Origin: Pedobacter xixiisoli
GTDB lineage: Bacteria; Bacteroidota; Bacteroidia; Sphingobacteriales; Sphingobacteriaceae
Assembly (NCBI RefSeq): GCF_900215335.1
Contig: NZ_OCMT01000004.1
Span: forward strand, 124,001-188,000
DNA length: 64,000 nucleotides
Reading direction: 5' to 3'
Under the pieces are notes generated by a model. The model was not told where the DNA came from. It saw only the letters and a list, made by a program, of their open reading frames with translations, and did not search any database. Of the stretch, positions 28,701-36,914 are shown in pieces. The number at the start of each line of letters is the position of its first letter. The first letter of the stretch is position 1. A program made the position numbers and the translations under genes.

Positions 28701-28834
28701 ATTACCGAAACACCCGGAATTTCCTGTCCTGTTTTGTCCTTAATTACTCCAGAAACCGTGAGGCTCTGGGCAAATGCCTCTGGCAAGGCAATCGAACAAA
28801 TCAGTAATACGATCAATAGTCGAATTCTTTTCAT
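25787..28834 (-). CDS. SusC/RagA family TonB-linked outer membrane transporter
   Basis: Imports oligosaccharides across the outer membrane using TonB energy. The 1015-residue protein has a signal peptide (ending PEAFAQ), a carboxypeptidase-regulatory-like domain (about 25-105; VSGVIKDKTGQEIPGVSVIV), a plug domain (about 110-235) and a 22-strand barrel ending KTYTFGVNVQF. It precedes susD and follows a PKD lipoprotein gene. The substrate, by its GH16 partner, is probably a beta-glucan. Confidence 0.95.
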   Translation of the reverse strand: MKRIRLLIVLLICSIALPEAFAQSLTVSGVIKDKTGQEIPGVSVIVKGTTTGVSTTTDGKYSITVPKAGTTLVFSFIGMTTQEIIVTKSETVNIVMDDAANTLNDVVVVGFGTQKRSNVTGSVATVNNKQLVQTPVGDLSNALAGRTPGVITKQPSGEPGADGTQIFIRGNSTFGGGSMEPLFVIDGVVRSGRDFGQMDPNEIESVSILKDASSAAIFGVKGANGVVLVTTKRGKAGQISANYSFNYGFSKVTRLPNALGSYEYATLYNEAKLNDNPLATPEFSLERLESFRNGSNPDADPNTDWMDLVLGGTAPRKQHNLSLSGGSEKIKYFTSFGYLNEDGLYKSLNYNRYNVRSNVDIQATSTTKISIDLSGRIENKQSPPASVDNIFEHTMRNPPVQPARFSNGLLAAPGVYPNPLALISEESGYNRNNANFFMSNFQVVQQIPGVEGLSIKGVLAFDKNFNYNKTWNQWVPLYARNNDGTYTINAQSKSSLSKGYGEGQSTELQGHINYDRRFGKHGISALALVLQKQNQGTGIYGARNSYESSALQILNFGPALNEVLSDGEDKTALRSAAFRINYDFDGKYLFQASLRRDESENFAPKERVGYFPAFSAGWLLTKESFMQDLKFVDFLKLKASYGTLGSDRIPSRFGYYNRYNLVPNVYPFGGNFVTGLTPGAIANENLTWETSIKMDAGIEAKLFKNQLSVDVTVFKERRKDILATRALSVPLSFGAALPAENFGIVDNQGLELILNHNKQLSSNFSYFIGGNFTYAKNKIVEAAEASNIPDYRRITGRPNGGIYGYKAIGIFRDAADYAASPKHTAYLSSTGPGDIKYQDINGDGIINDDDITYLGNGSLPQILYGINGGVNYKGFELNFLLQGAAQSQQLFTQNAAWAFHNGGRVNAEWLDRWTPARPDAPLPRLTLNTNGNNYLNSSFWVQNSSYIRLKNVEFAYTLKHRLLSKIGANNVRFYAQGQNLFTITDLINLDPENTNGIGRYYPQQKTYTFGVNVQF

Positions 28835-28870
28835 ATTTATATTTGGCTTTAATTAACTAATAATAGGTAC

Positions 28871-29686
28871 TTACTTTTTAACGAAACGCATTTGGTGTAC
28901 TACGGCACCTACTTTTCCAGAACGCAGAACCATTTCGCTTGCAGTAATAGAAATGATACGGTAATTATTTGACGACGGATCGGTAATTCCGATAAATCTA
29001 TCAGGAGCGTTGCCAGGAATAGTAATAGTTGCAATGCCGGCTCCTTCTACAGTTTTACTGAAAGTGAAAGCAGACTCATAAGATCTATCACTTCCGCAAT
29101 TTCCACCGTGTAAAGTTTGACCGTTTGCTCTGTAAGTTAATTTAAATGCATTATTCGTAAAGGTGAAAGTATAATCATCATCTACCTGACAATTTACCAA
29201 CGCCCCTCCTCCGTAATACTCTCCTGGGTTGTTCTCTGTACCCACAATAATTGGGGCCGCCGAAGCTGCATCTAATTTCCAAGTGTGCGCAGTTAATAGC
29301 TTGTAAGTCGCATCATTAAGGGTAGGTGTAAAATCATCTTGCTCAACTATCACAGGCTGTGTAGCAATATCGTAACCGCCTTCGCCATGCGCATACAATT
29401 TCACATTGTAAGTTCCTTTAGTGATGAAGTAAGCTTCGATAGAAGAACCTCCAGACTTCAAACCTTCGTTTAATCCGAAATCCCATTGGTAACGATAAGC
29501 TCCCTGAGAGGTGCTTTCTAAAAGATAGGTGTTTTGCTTTCCTGCTACTTTGGATACCTTAAAAGATGCCTTCGCAGAAGTTCCTAGTTTACTGGCATAA
29601 TCTTCTTCTTTACAACCAAAGTTGAACAAAGTAATTAATGCCAAAAATAAAAGACAATGATGCCTTACAAAAGACTTGCAGTTCAT
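28871..29686 (-). CDS. PKD-domain surface lipoprotein, first gene of the utilisation locus
   Basis: A 271-residue lipoprotein (FNFGC followed by KEEDYASK). Residues about 35-110 make a PKD-like domain (YRYQWDFGLNEG, GTYNVKLYAHGEGGYD), similar to the one at the start of the GH16 protein. Residues about 125-271 form a second beta-rich domain (TAHTWKLDAASAAPII, FTFTNNAFKLTY) without recognisable catalytic residues. It may be a surface glycan-binding protein, the role SusE/F or SGBP proteins play. Its position before susC is unusual. A TACATTCG box (one mismatch to TAnnTTTG) lies 27 bases upstream. Confidence 0.65.
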   Translation of the reverse strand: MNCKSFVRHHCLLFLALITLFNFGCKEEDYASKLGTSAKASFKVSKVAGKQNTYLLESTSQGAYRYQWDFGLNEGLKSGGSSIEAYFITKGTYNVKLYAHGEGGYDIATQPVIVEQDDFTPTLNDATYKLLTAHTWKLDAASAAPIIVGTENNPGEYYGGGALVNCQVDDDYTFTFTNNAFKLTYRANGQTLHGGNCGSDRSYESAFTFSKTVEGAGIATITIPGNAPDRFIGITDPSSNNYRIISITASEMVLRSGKVGAVVHQMRFVKK

Positions 29687-29737
29687 ATGATTTTAATATT
29701 TGGTTATTGTTATCGAATGTAAAATTATGTTGAACCG

Positions 29738-29822
29738 CTACATACATCCAAATTTCCAGCCCCTACAAAACTACATCAAAACCGCTTAAAACGTAACTAG
29801 AGCATAGTTTATAACTACATCA
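29738..29822. promoter_or_regulatory. Candidate operator: three CTACAT direct repeats
   Basis: In the divergent region between the utilisation locus and its regulator, CTACAT occurs three times in the same orientation, at 29738, 29771 and 29815. The second and third share the 10-mer AACTACATCA. The spacings of 33 and 44 bases are both multiples of 11, which would place the sites on one face of the helix. They are candidate binding sites for the HTH domain of the adjacent regulator. Confidence 0.4.
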
Positions 29823-29861
29823 TTGTAAGAAACGAAGTTTTTGTCTACTTTTATTTTGTTA

Positions 29862-32738
29862 ATGAAACACCAAATATTTTCCTTACTCCTATTTTCGATA
29901 AGCTTCTTGGGTTTTGCTCAAAATCCAATAGGTATGCCCGATATTGTAAATTATGAGAACACAACTTATAGTGCTGGAACTCATAACTGGGATATTCAAC
30001 AAGACCGCAATGGCGTGATGTACTTTGCTAATGATGAAGGCGTACTTACTTTTGATGGTAGCAGATGGAAAGTATACCCTCTTCCAAACAAAACTATTGT
30101 AAGGTCTATCAAAATTGGTAACGACAATAAAATCTATGCTGGTGGTCAAGGCGATTTCGGATTTTTCTCTCCAAACGAAAATGGAAAGCTAATTTTCACA
30201 AGCCTGAAGGAAAAAATACCAAGCCAATATCGCTCTTTTGCAGATATATGGAATGTACATAGTTTAGGGGGTGCCATATTTTTTCGAGCGGAAAACAACA
30301 TCTTTAAATGGCAAAACGATAAAATCACTGTTTTACAAACAAAAACAAAGTGGCTTTATATGGGAATGGCCAACAATACCATTATTGCTCACGAGAAAGA
30401 CAAAGGTTTATTAAAGCTTTCCGGTAATAGCTGGTTGCCGCTTTTAACAGGCTCCGTTCCTTACGATTTTATGGTGAGTTCCATCTCTCAATTTGGAAAA
30501 GACACCATTCTTGTAAGTTCATTTGCGCATGGGCTGCATACAATACAAGGTGGTCAAATAACGCCTGTAAAAGCCGCTGGAAACATTTTAAACATCAGCA
30601 ATGCCCGTAGAATAGATCATAATTCCATAGCTATAGCCACACTCTACAATGGCTGTTATTTAATGGATAATAACGGAAAACTAATTTACCATCTTTCTAA
30701 AAGCTCTGGATTACAAAACAACGCCATTATTGGTCTCTTCAAAGATAATAGTAATAACATCTGGCTTGGACTAGCAGACGGCATCAGTTTTATTGCCAAT
30801 AATAACGCGATCAAACATATCAATCCGGCGATATTTGACAACGCAGCTGGTCATACCTCCATGATTTACAACAATAAGCTGTTTGTTGGTTTGTCGAATG
30901 GCTTTTACAGTCTTCCTTTAGTTGGGGAAAAAGATATCAGTGCTACGCAGAACAATTTCGCTACCGTACCCAACGCCAACGGACAGGCTTGGGGAATGAA
31001 CATCGTTAACGGAAAATTATTGTTGGGGAGGCATGAAGGGGCTTTTGAACTCACAGAAAAAGGAGCCCAGCCTGTATCTACAGCTCAAGGTTATTGGAAC
31101 TTTTCAAGTTACCATCAACCAAATGCTAGTTCTCCAACAGTTTTAGCTGGCAACTATAATGGAATTTCTATTTTAAACTACGCGAATAATCAGTTCAATG
31201 TAGTTGGAACTATTAATAATTTTACCGAATCTGCCAGATTTGTCGTCGCCGATAACAAGAACAACGTTTGGGTTTCCCATCCTTATAAAGGTGTGTATAA
31301 AATTGCCTTAACAGGTATGCGCACCAAAAGCGTAACACTTTATACCGATAAAAAAGGCTTGCCTTCAACTTTTAACAACCACATTTATCAAGTTAAAAAC
31401 AGAATTGTAGTTGGTACCGAAAAGGGCGTTTACGAATATAATACGACTAAAGACCGCTTCGAAATTTCGAGTTATTTTGAACCTATTTTCGAAAAAAAAT
31501 ATGTGAGATACCTTAAGGAAGATGCGCAGGGCAATATCTGGTTTATTGAAGAAAAGAAACTTGGGGTGGCACGATACAATGGCAAAACCTACAAGTTGCT
31601 TTACATTCCAGAGCTGAATGGTAAAACTTTAGGTGGCTTTGAACACATCAACTGTGTGGACAAAAACAATGTATTTATAGGTGCACAAAAAGGGTTTTAT
31701 CATCTCAACTACGAAAAATATTTGGCTAATGATGGTAAACAGCAAGTGCGCATCAGTTTGGTTAAGGCTTTTGGAAAATCAGATATTGGATTATTTGGCG
31801 GTTACTTTGGCAATGTAAATGAAAATGCGGAACAGAAGGAAATCCCTAAAATTAAGCACGGCTGGAATTCTTTTCACTTCGAATATTCATCGACGGTAAA
31901 CCGAAACAAGGAAAACACTTTTTACAGTTGTTACCTAAAAGGATTTGATGAAAAGTGGTCGGCATTAGACAAGAAAACCGAAAAAGACTACACCAACTTG
32001 CCAGCAGGTCACTACACCTTTATGGTAAAAACTCAGGATAACCTAGGGAACGAATCGCCTGTGGCCACCTACGAGTTTACTATTTTACCACCTTGGTACC
32101 AAAGCATTGTGGCTTATTTGGTGTACGGATTAATCTTTTTAGGCATTATTTACCTAGTGTACAAAAGGCAGCAAAGAAAAATCACGAACCAACGTATTGC
32201 TTTCCAAAGAGAGCAAGAGCATACCAAATACATGCACCAGTTGGAGATGGATAAGTCTGAAAAGGAAATTATCAAGCTTAAAAATGAAAAGTTGGAGTTA
32301 GAAATTGATACCAAAAACTCGGAACTGGCTTCTAACACCATGCACTTGGTACAAAAGGCAGATATGATGTTGAAGATTAAAAACGAGCTTTTCAAACTTA
32401 AAAACGAGCTGAAGGATGATTCTCAAACTGCCGACTTTAACAAAATCATTAGGTTGCTAAGCGCCGAAGAAAAATCCGACGAAAGTTGGGAGCAATTCTC
32501 TGTCCACTTCGACAAAGTTCACGTAGATTTTATTAAGCATTTGAAAGATAAATTCCCATCAATAACCAGTAACGAGCTGCGTTTATCAGCTTACCTCAAG
32601 ATGAACCTTTCTACCAAGGAAATAGCAACGCTGATGAAAATATCGCCAAGAGGGGTAGAAATTGGCAGGTATAGATTAAGAAAAAAATTGAATATTCCGA
32701 GTGCTGTGAATTTGTTCGAGTTTTTTAATGCGGTGTAA
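29862..32738 (+). CDS. Membrane-spanning ligand sensor with LuxR-type HTH (two-component-like regulator in one protein)
   Basis: The 958-residue protein joins a periplasmic sensor to a cytosolic DNA-binding domain. Order: signal peptide (ending FLGFAQ); a Reg_prop-like beta-propeller to about residue 650 (repeated NNIWLGLADGISF, NVWVSHPYKGVYK); a triple-tyrosine (Y_Y_Y) domain with FDEKWSALDKK and YTFMVKTQDN; one membrane helix (YLVYGLIFLGIIYLVY); a coiled coil; and a C-terminal HTH (RLSAYLKMNLSTKEIATLMK). There is no histidine kinase or receiver domain. It is divergent from the SusCD locus and is its likely activator. The start at 29862 (ATG) is preferred over the TTG at 29841. Confidence 0.85.
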   Translation: MKHQIFSLLLFSISFLGFAQNPIGMPDIVNYENTTYSAGTHNWDIQQDRNGVMYFANDEGVLTFDGSRWKVYPLPNKTIVRSIKIGNDNKIYAGGQGDFGFFSPNENGKLIFTSLKEKIPSQYRSFADIWNVHSLGGAIFFRAENNIFKWQNDKITVLQTKTKWLYMGMANNTIIAHEKDKGLLKLSGNSWLPLLTGSVPYDFMVSSISQFGKDTILVSSFAHGLHTIQGGQITPVKAAGNILNISNARRIDHNSIAIATLYNGCYLMDNNGKLIYHLSKSSGLQNNAIIGLFKDNSNNIWLGLADGISFIANNNAIKHINPAIFDNAAGHTSMIYNNKLFVGLSNGFYSLPLVGEKDISATQNNFATVPNANGQAWGMNIVNGKLLLGRHEGAFELTEKGAQPVSTAQGYWNFSSYHQPNASSPTVLAGNYNGISILNYANNQFNVVGTINNFTESARFVVADNKNNVWVSHPYKGVYKIALTGMRTKSVTLYTDKKGLPSTFNNHIYQVKNRIVVGTEKGVYEYNTTKDRFEISSYFEPIFEKKYVRYLKEDAQGNIWFIEEKKLGVARYNGKTYKLLYIPELNGKTLGGFEHINCVDKNNVFIGAQKGFYHLNYEKYLANDGKQQVRISLVKAFGKSDIGLFGGYFGNVNENAEQKEIPKIKHGWNSFHFEYSSTVNRNKENTFYSCYLKGFDEKWSALDKKTEKDYTNLPAGHYTFMVKTQDNLGNESPVATYEFTILPPWYQSIVAYLVYGLIFLGIIYLVYKRQQRKITNQRIAFQREQEHTKYMHQLEMDKSEKEIIKLKNEKLELEIDTKNSELASNTMHLVQKADMMLKIKNELFKLKNELKDDSQTADFNKIIRLLSAEEKSDESWEQFSVHFDKVHVDFIKHLKDKFPSITSNELRLSAYLKMNLSTKEIATLMKISPRGVEIGRYRLRKKLNIPSAVNLFEFFNAV

Positions 32739-32812
32739 ATAGAATTAGAAAATCATTAGAATTTTCGCAAACCTTTTCATTTTAAAGTGCTTAATTCATT
32801 AACTTAGTGAAT

Positions 32813-34126
32813 ATGCAACTGCTCGTTTTTAGTCCTCAGGTTACCCCTCGTATCAAATACATCTTCAACTTTGTTTTTAGAGAGGTATTACGTTGTGATT
32901 TCGATTTCACCAGCGTTGCCAACCAGTTTAAGGAATACGCAGGCCCCAAGTTTAGTTATGCAGAAAATTCGCTGGGTAGCGAGCTATTCTTTAAAGCTCA
33001 CGGCCTATTGAGCAAAAACAACATCGAAAAACAAGATATCGCTTTCACTGATTTCGGAACTGAAAGAGTTCCTTTTGCGGTTGAAAGCAGCGTGTTACCT
33101 TTCGATATTTTTGCAGCTTCTTTTTATTTCATCAGCAGATATGAAGAGTACTTACCTTACACCGCGGATGAGCATTTAAGGTTTCCGGCAGAAGCGAGCC
33201 TACAGTATGAGCTTGGCTTGCTAAAAACTCCCGTTATCGACCAATGGAGTATTATTTTAAAAAACTTATTGCACAGCAAATTACCCAATCTCCATTTTGG
33301 CAGTAGGAAATTTGAGTTTATCCCTACTATTGATATCGACAGGGCTTACCATTTCAAATCTAGCGGCATAATTAAAAACACAGCCCGTTTAATTAGGGCA
33401 ATAGCCAAAGCCGATACCGAGCGATTAAGTAACATCATCAACACTGGTTTAGGCAAGAGGAAGGACCCTTTCGATACCTATGCTTTTTTGCATCAGATAC
33501 ATGAAAAGTATGGCTTAACTCCTATTTTCTTTTTCTTGCTTTCGCACAAAGGCGATACAGCACACGATGTGAACATCCACCCTAACGACGAATTGCTAAA
33601 AACGCTAATTAGGGATACCGAGAAGATCGCTAAAATTGGTATACATCCATCTTACGCATCCAATAACAATACAATTAAGCTAAGGGAAGAAAAAGCGCTA
33701 CTTGATACTTTGCTAGATAAAAACATTGATATTTCGAGACAACACTATCTTAAGCTGCATTTACCTAAAACTTACCTTCAGTTAATTAAAGCAGGAATTA
33801 ACCACGATTACACGATGGGTTATGCTTCGCAGGTTGGTTTTAGAGCAGGAACTTGTACGCCATTTTTTTGGTACGATTTACAGCTCGAAAAACAATCACA
33901 CTTAAAAGTACACCCTTTTGCTGTAATGGATGCCACTTTACTCAAATACCTAAAATTACAGCCCAATCAAGCTACAATGCTCATTAACGAACTCGTTGAA
34001 AGTGTAAAAATGGTTGATGGCACATTTCACAGCTTATGGCATAACGAGAGTATTTCGGAAACTGGGAATTGGAAAGGCTGGAAAGAGGTTTATGAACAAA
34101 TGATGGCACTTTCGATTTTCAGTTAA
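32813..34126 (+). CDS. Polysaccharide deacetylase-like protein
   Basis: The 437-residue protein resembles the large Bacteroidota group annotated as polysaccharide deacetylase family, with an N-terminal domain of unknown function (about 1-110, DUF7033-like) and a NodB-like barrel: PTIDIDRAYHFK holds the DID metal motif, KIGIHPSYASNN the histidine motif, and MGYASQVGFRAGTCTPFFWY the substrate loop with arginine, followed by SLWHNES. Relatives lie in surface-polysaccharide clusters. The start at ATG 32813 is preferred over the GTG two codons earlier. No promoter box stands out. Confidence 0.65.
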   Translation: MQLLVFSPQVTPRIKYIFNFVFREVLRCDFDFTSVANQFKEYAGPKFSYAENSLGSELFFKAHGLLSKNNIEKQDIAFTDFGTERVPFAVESSVLPFDIFAASFYFISRYEEYLPYTADEHLRFPAEASLQYELGLLKTPVIDQWSIILKNLLHSKLPNLHFGSRKFEFIPTIDIDRAYHFKSSGIIKNTARLIRAIAKADTERLSNIINTGLGKRKDPFDTYAFLHQIHEKYGLTPIFFFLLSHKGDTAHDVNIHPNDELLKTLIRDTEKIAKIGIHPSYASNNNTIKLREEKALLDTLLDKNIDISRQHYLKLHLPKTYLQLIKAGINHDYTMGYASQVGFRAGTCTPFFWYDLQLEKQSHLKVHPFAVMDATLLKYLKLQPNQATMLINELVESVKMVDGTFHSLWHNESISETGNWKGWKEVYEQMMALSIFS

Positions 34127-34191
34127 CAGTTTTCATTAGGCAATGGGCAATGCTCCAACTTTATAAGAATCATAATTCGTAAATTTATAAG

Positions 34192-34836
34192 ATGATATAC
34201 GACCTAAGCAAAAACAACTCTATTGCCCGAACTTTTATTGCCGAAATAAGAGACGAGCAAATTCAGAAAGATGCTATGCGTTTCCGCAAGAACATGGAAC
34301 GTATAGGGGCTTTTTTCGCTTATGAGATTAGCAAAACTTTAAAATACAAAGAAATTGAAACGCAAACGCCGCTCGGTATTGCAACCAGTTCTGTTTTGGA
34401 ACAACAACCCGTTTTAGCTACCATTTTAAGAGCAGGTTTACCCATGCACCAAGGTTTGTTAAGTGTTTTCGACCAAGCGGAATCTGCTTTTATTACTGCT
34501 TACCGCAAAGCAAAAAAGAACGGAGACTTCGTGATACAAATGGAACATATCTCTGCTCCAGATTTGGAAGGAAAGACAGTTATTTTAGCAGACCCGATGT
34601 TGGCGACAGGTTTAAGTATTGTACTTTGTGCAAAGGAACTCATTAATACTTATAAAATCGAAAAACTTCATATTGTATCGGCAATTGCCAGTGCAGAAGG
34701 CGTTGCACATGTAAGGGCAAACCTCCCAAAAGCAGATTTATGGTTAGGTGCTATTGATGCCGAAATGACCAGCAAAAGTTACATTGTGCCTGGCTTAGGA
34801 GACGCTGGCGATTTGGCTTACGGAGTAAAACAATAA
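34192..34836 (+). CDS. upp: Uracil phosphoribosyltransferase
   Basis: Salvages uracil to UMP with PRPP. The 214-residue protein contains ATILRAGLPMHQGLLSVF and the PRPP loop VILADPMLATGLSI, followed by the uracil-binding end YIVPGLGDAGDLAYG; all key Upp features are present. A low-molecular-weight phosphatase gene starts nine bases after its stop and is probably co-transcribed. Confidence 0.95.
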   Translation: MIYDLSKNNSIARTFIAEIRDEQIQKDAMRFRKNMERIGAFFAYEISKTLKYKEIETQTPLGIATSSVLEQQPVLATILRAGLPMHQGLLSVFDQAESAFITAYRKAKKNGDFVIQMEHISAPDLEGKTVILADPMLATGLSIVLCAKELINTYKIEKLHIVSAIASAEGVAHVRANLPKADLWLGAIDAEMTSKSYIVPGLGDAGDLAYGVKQ

Positions 34837-34845
34837 TTGGTTTAA

Positions 34846-35163
34846 ATGAATATACTTTTCGTTTGCAGTAGAAATGAATGGCGAAGCCCTACGGCGGAAA
34901 CTATTTATAAGAACCATGAGTTTATTTTTGCAAAATCTGCTGGGACATCTCCATCTGCTAGAATAAAAATTAACCAAAAACATATTGACTGGGCAGAATT
35001 GATTTTTGTAATGGAGAAAAAACATCGTCAACTCCTCGAACAAAGATTTGATCATAACTTGGATAGGCAAAAAATCATCGTTTTAAATATTCCAGATGAA
35101 TATCAGTACATGGATGAGGAACTGATAGAAGAACTTCAGACCAAAGTAGCTCCTTATTTATAA
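34846..35163 (+). CDS. Small low-molecular-weight protein tyrosine phosphatase-like protein
   Basis: The 105-residue protein starts MNILFVCSRNEWRSPTAE, giving the CX5R(S/T) phosphate-binding loop with C7 and R13. The C-terminal NIPDEYQYMDEE supplies a candidate general-acid aspartate. It is shorter than classical LMW phosphatases (about 150 residues) but belongs to a known short group. The tight spacing with upp suggests one mRNA; no functional link is evident. Confidence 0.8.
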   Translation: MNILFVCSRNEWRSPTAETIYKNHEFIFAKSAGTSPSARIKINQKHIDWAELIFVMEKKHRQLLEQRFDHNLDRQKIIVLNIPDEYQYMDEELIEELQTKVAPYL

Positions 35164-35167
35164 TTCT

Positions 35168-35175
35168 TACCTTTG
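35168..35175 (+). promoter_or_regulatory. -7 promoter box of the HAD nucleotidase gene
   Basis: TACCTTTG is an exact TAnnTTTG match, 18 bases before the ATG at 35194. It supports that start over the upstream extension. Confidence 0.55.
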
Positions 35176-35193
35176 CATTTCAAATTTCGATGC

Positions 35194-35883
35194 ATGATTA
35201 AACACATTTTCTTCGACCTCGACCATACCATTTGGGATTTTGACCGTAATGCCCACGAAACTTTAATGGAGCTTTACGAAGTTCATCAACTTAAGGAACT
35301 GGGCTTAACTTCTGCGGAGAATTTCATAGCAACCTATACCGTTAACAATCATCAGCTTTGGGCGCAATATCATGTGGGAAAAATTACAAAAGAAGCTTTG
35401 CGACAAGAGCGTTTCCGTAAAACTTTTCTTGATTTAGGATTACAGCCAGAAGTAATTCCAGCTAATTTCGAATCAGATTACGTTGCTATGGGCCCAACAA
35501 AAACAAACCTATTTGATGGTGCAGAAAAAGTGTTGGCCTACTTACAAACTAAATATCACCTACATATCATTTCCAATGGTTTTAAAGAAGCTGTAGTTAC
35601 AAAAATGACAGTTTCTAATCTAAACCCTTACTTTAAAAACGTAGTAATTTCTGAGGATGTTGGCGTAAACAAACCCGACAAAGCCATTTTCGAATATGCG
35701 CTAAATTTGGCACAAGCTCAAAAACAGGAGAGCATTATGATCGGAGATAGCTTAGAAGCCGACATTTATGGCGCACAAAATTTTGGGATGAGGGCTATTT
35801 TCTTTAATCCACTGAAAGCCAACAAGCCCGATGATGTGAATGAACAAATCCATCATTTAGAAGAATTACTAAATCATTTTTAG
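35194..35883 (+). CDS. YjjG-type HAD pyrimidine nucleotidase
   Basis: A 229-residue HAD-superfamily phosphatase that probably dephosphorylates (non-canonical) nucleoside monophosphates. Motif I is FFDLDHTIWDF (two catalytic aspartates), motif II HIISNGFK, motif III the lysine in VNKPDKAIF, and motif IV MIGDSLEADIYGA. The helical cap between residues about 15 and 80 fits the YjjG/TIGR02254 group. It follows the phosphatase gene by 30 bases but has its own promoter box. Confidence 0.85.
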   Translation: MIKHIFFDLDHTIWDFDRNAHETLMELYEVHQLKELGLTSAENFIATYTVNNHQLWAQYHVGKITKEALRQERFRKTFLDLGLQPEVIPANFESDYVAMGPTKTNLFDGAEKVLAYLQTKYHLHIISNGFKEAVVTKMTVSNLNPYFKNVVISEDVGVNKPDKAIFEYALNLAQAQKQESIMIGDSLEADIYGAQNFGMRAIFFNPLKANKPDDVNEQIHHLEELLNHF

Positions 35884-35927
35884 TAGATTTTTAAACGATT
35901 TTACTGATATAGACGTTACATTCGTCT

Positions 35928-36443
35928 ATGAACATCGAAAAGATATATCAATCTGTTTTGAAAACGGCAGAGGCTTATAGACAAAAACTAGAAGGCTTTG
36001 ACTCAGAAAATTTCCAAACAGAACCGCCAATTGGAGGTTGGAGTTATAGCGAGGTATATGCTCACATTTTCGATTCGAGCTTGCTTTCTTTAATGGCTTT
36101 AAATAACTGTATTAACGGGGAGGGGAAAGTAAAGCCCACTGCGTTTGTAGTAAAAGTGATTTTGTTTTTTGGCTCACTTCCGCCTGGAAGAAAATACAAA
36201 GCTCCTTCAAAAATTGCAGTTAGAGTTAAGAAAATCAGCATCGCAGCGGCGCAACAGTTCATTACAGATTTTGAGTTACAGTTAGCACAAACTTATCCGA
36301 AAATGAAAGATGCAGACCCGAGGATGAAGGTAAAACATCCTGTAATTGGTTACCTAAATACCGAGCAGTGGCTACGTTTTATCGAAATTCACCTCAATCA
36401 TCACTACAAACAATTAAAACGTATCGAAAATAGTTTTAAGTAG
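35928..36443 (+). CDS. DinB family protein
   Basis: A 171-residue four-helix-bundle protein of the DinB/YfiT superfamily, which includes metal-dependent thiol transferases. Putative metal histidines are in YAHIFDSS (first), and in EIHLNHHYKQL near the C-terminus. The PPIGGWSYSEVYAH segment is typical of the group. The substrate is unknown. Confidence 0.75.
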   Translation: MNIEKIYQSVLKTAEAYRQKLEGFDSENFQTEPPIGGWSYSEVYAHIFDSSLLSLMALNNCINGEGKVKPTAFVVKVILFFGSLPPGRKYKAPSKIAVRVKKISIAAAQQFITDFELQLAQTYPKMKDADPRMKVKHPVIGYLNTEQWLRFIEIHLNHHYKQLKRIENSFK

Positions 36444-36483
36444 TAGCGCAAAATTATACCGATATTGCCAAAAATAATTGATT

Positions 36484-36888
36484 ATGAAAAGACTTGTTTA
36501 CGCACTTGCGATCATTAGCTTATCTGCCTGTAACAGCAAAAGCACCAATACTGAAACAACTCAAACTCCAGCACCGAATCAATTGCCTGCTGCACAAACT
36601 GTTCCTGTGGCAACTACCGAACAACAAAGTAATTCTAGTGCCTTATTAAATAACCCAGCACATGGACAACCAGGACATGATTGTGCGGTACCGGTAGGCG
36701 CACCACTAAAACAAAATGTCAGCAGTCCGCGGCCAGCAACTACTCCTATAGTAACCACTCCGAGCGCATCGCAACATACAACACAACAACCTGTAGCACA
36801 GCAACCTTCAAGCGGTCAAAAATTAAATCCGGCTCACGGACAACCTGGGCATAAATGCGAAATTCCAGTTGGAGCGCCATTAACTTAA
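36484..36888 (+). CDS. Lipoprotein with two HGQPGHxC repeats
   Basis: A 134-residue protein with a lipobox signal (AIISLSAC, then NSKSTN). The mature part is low-complexity T/P/Q linker punctuated by two near-identical blocks, NPAHGQPGHDCAVPVGAPL and NPAHGQPGHKCEIPVGAPL, the second at the C-terminus. Each block offers two histidines and one cysteine, suggesting metal or haem binding, although no binding has been shown for this motif to my knowledge. I do not recognise a named function. The start at ATG 36484 gives the proper lipoprotein signal. Confidence 0.65.
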   Translation: MKRLVYALAIISLSACNSKSTNTETTQTPAPNQLPAAQTVPVATTEQQSNSSALLNNPAHGQPGHDCAVPVGAPLKQNVSSPRPATTPIVTTPSASQHTTQQPVAQQPSSGQKLNPAHGQPGHKCEIPVGAPLT

Positions 36889-36914
36889 CAAATCTCGATT
36901 ACTCCCCTATATAA

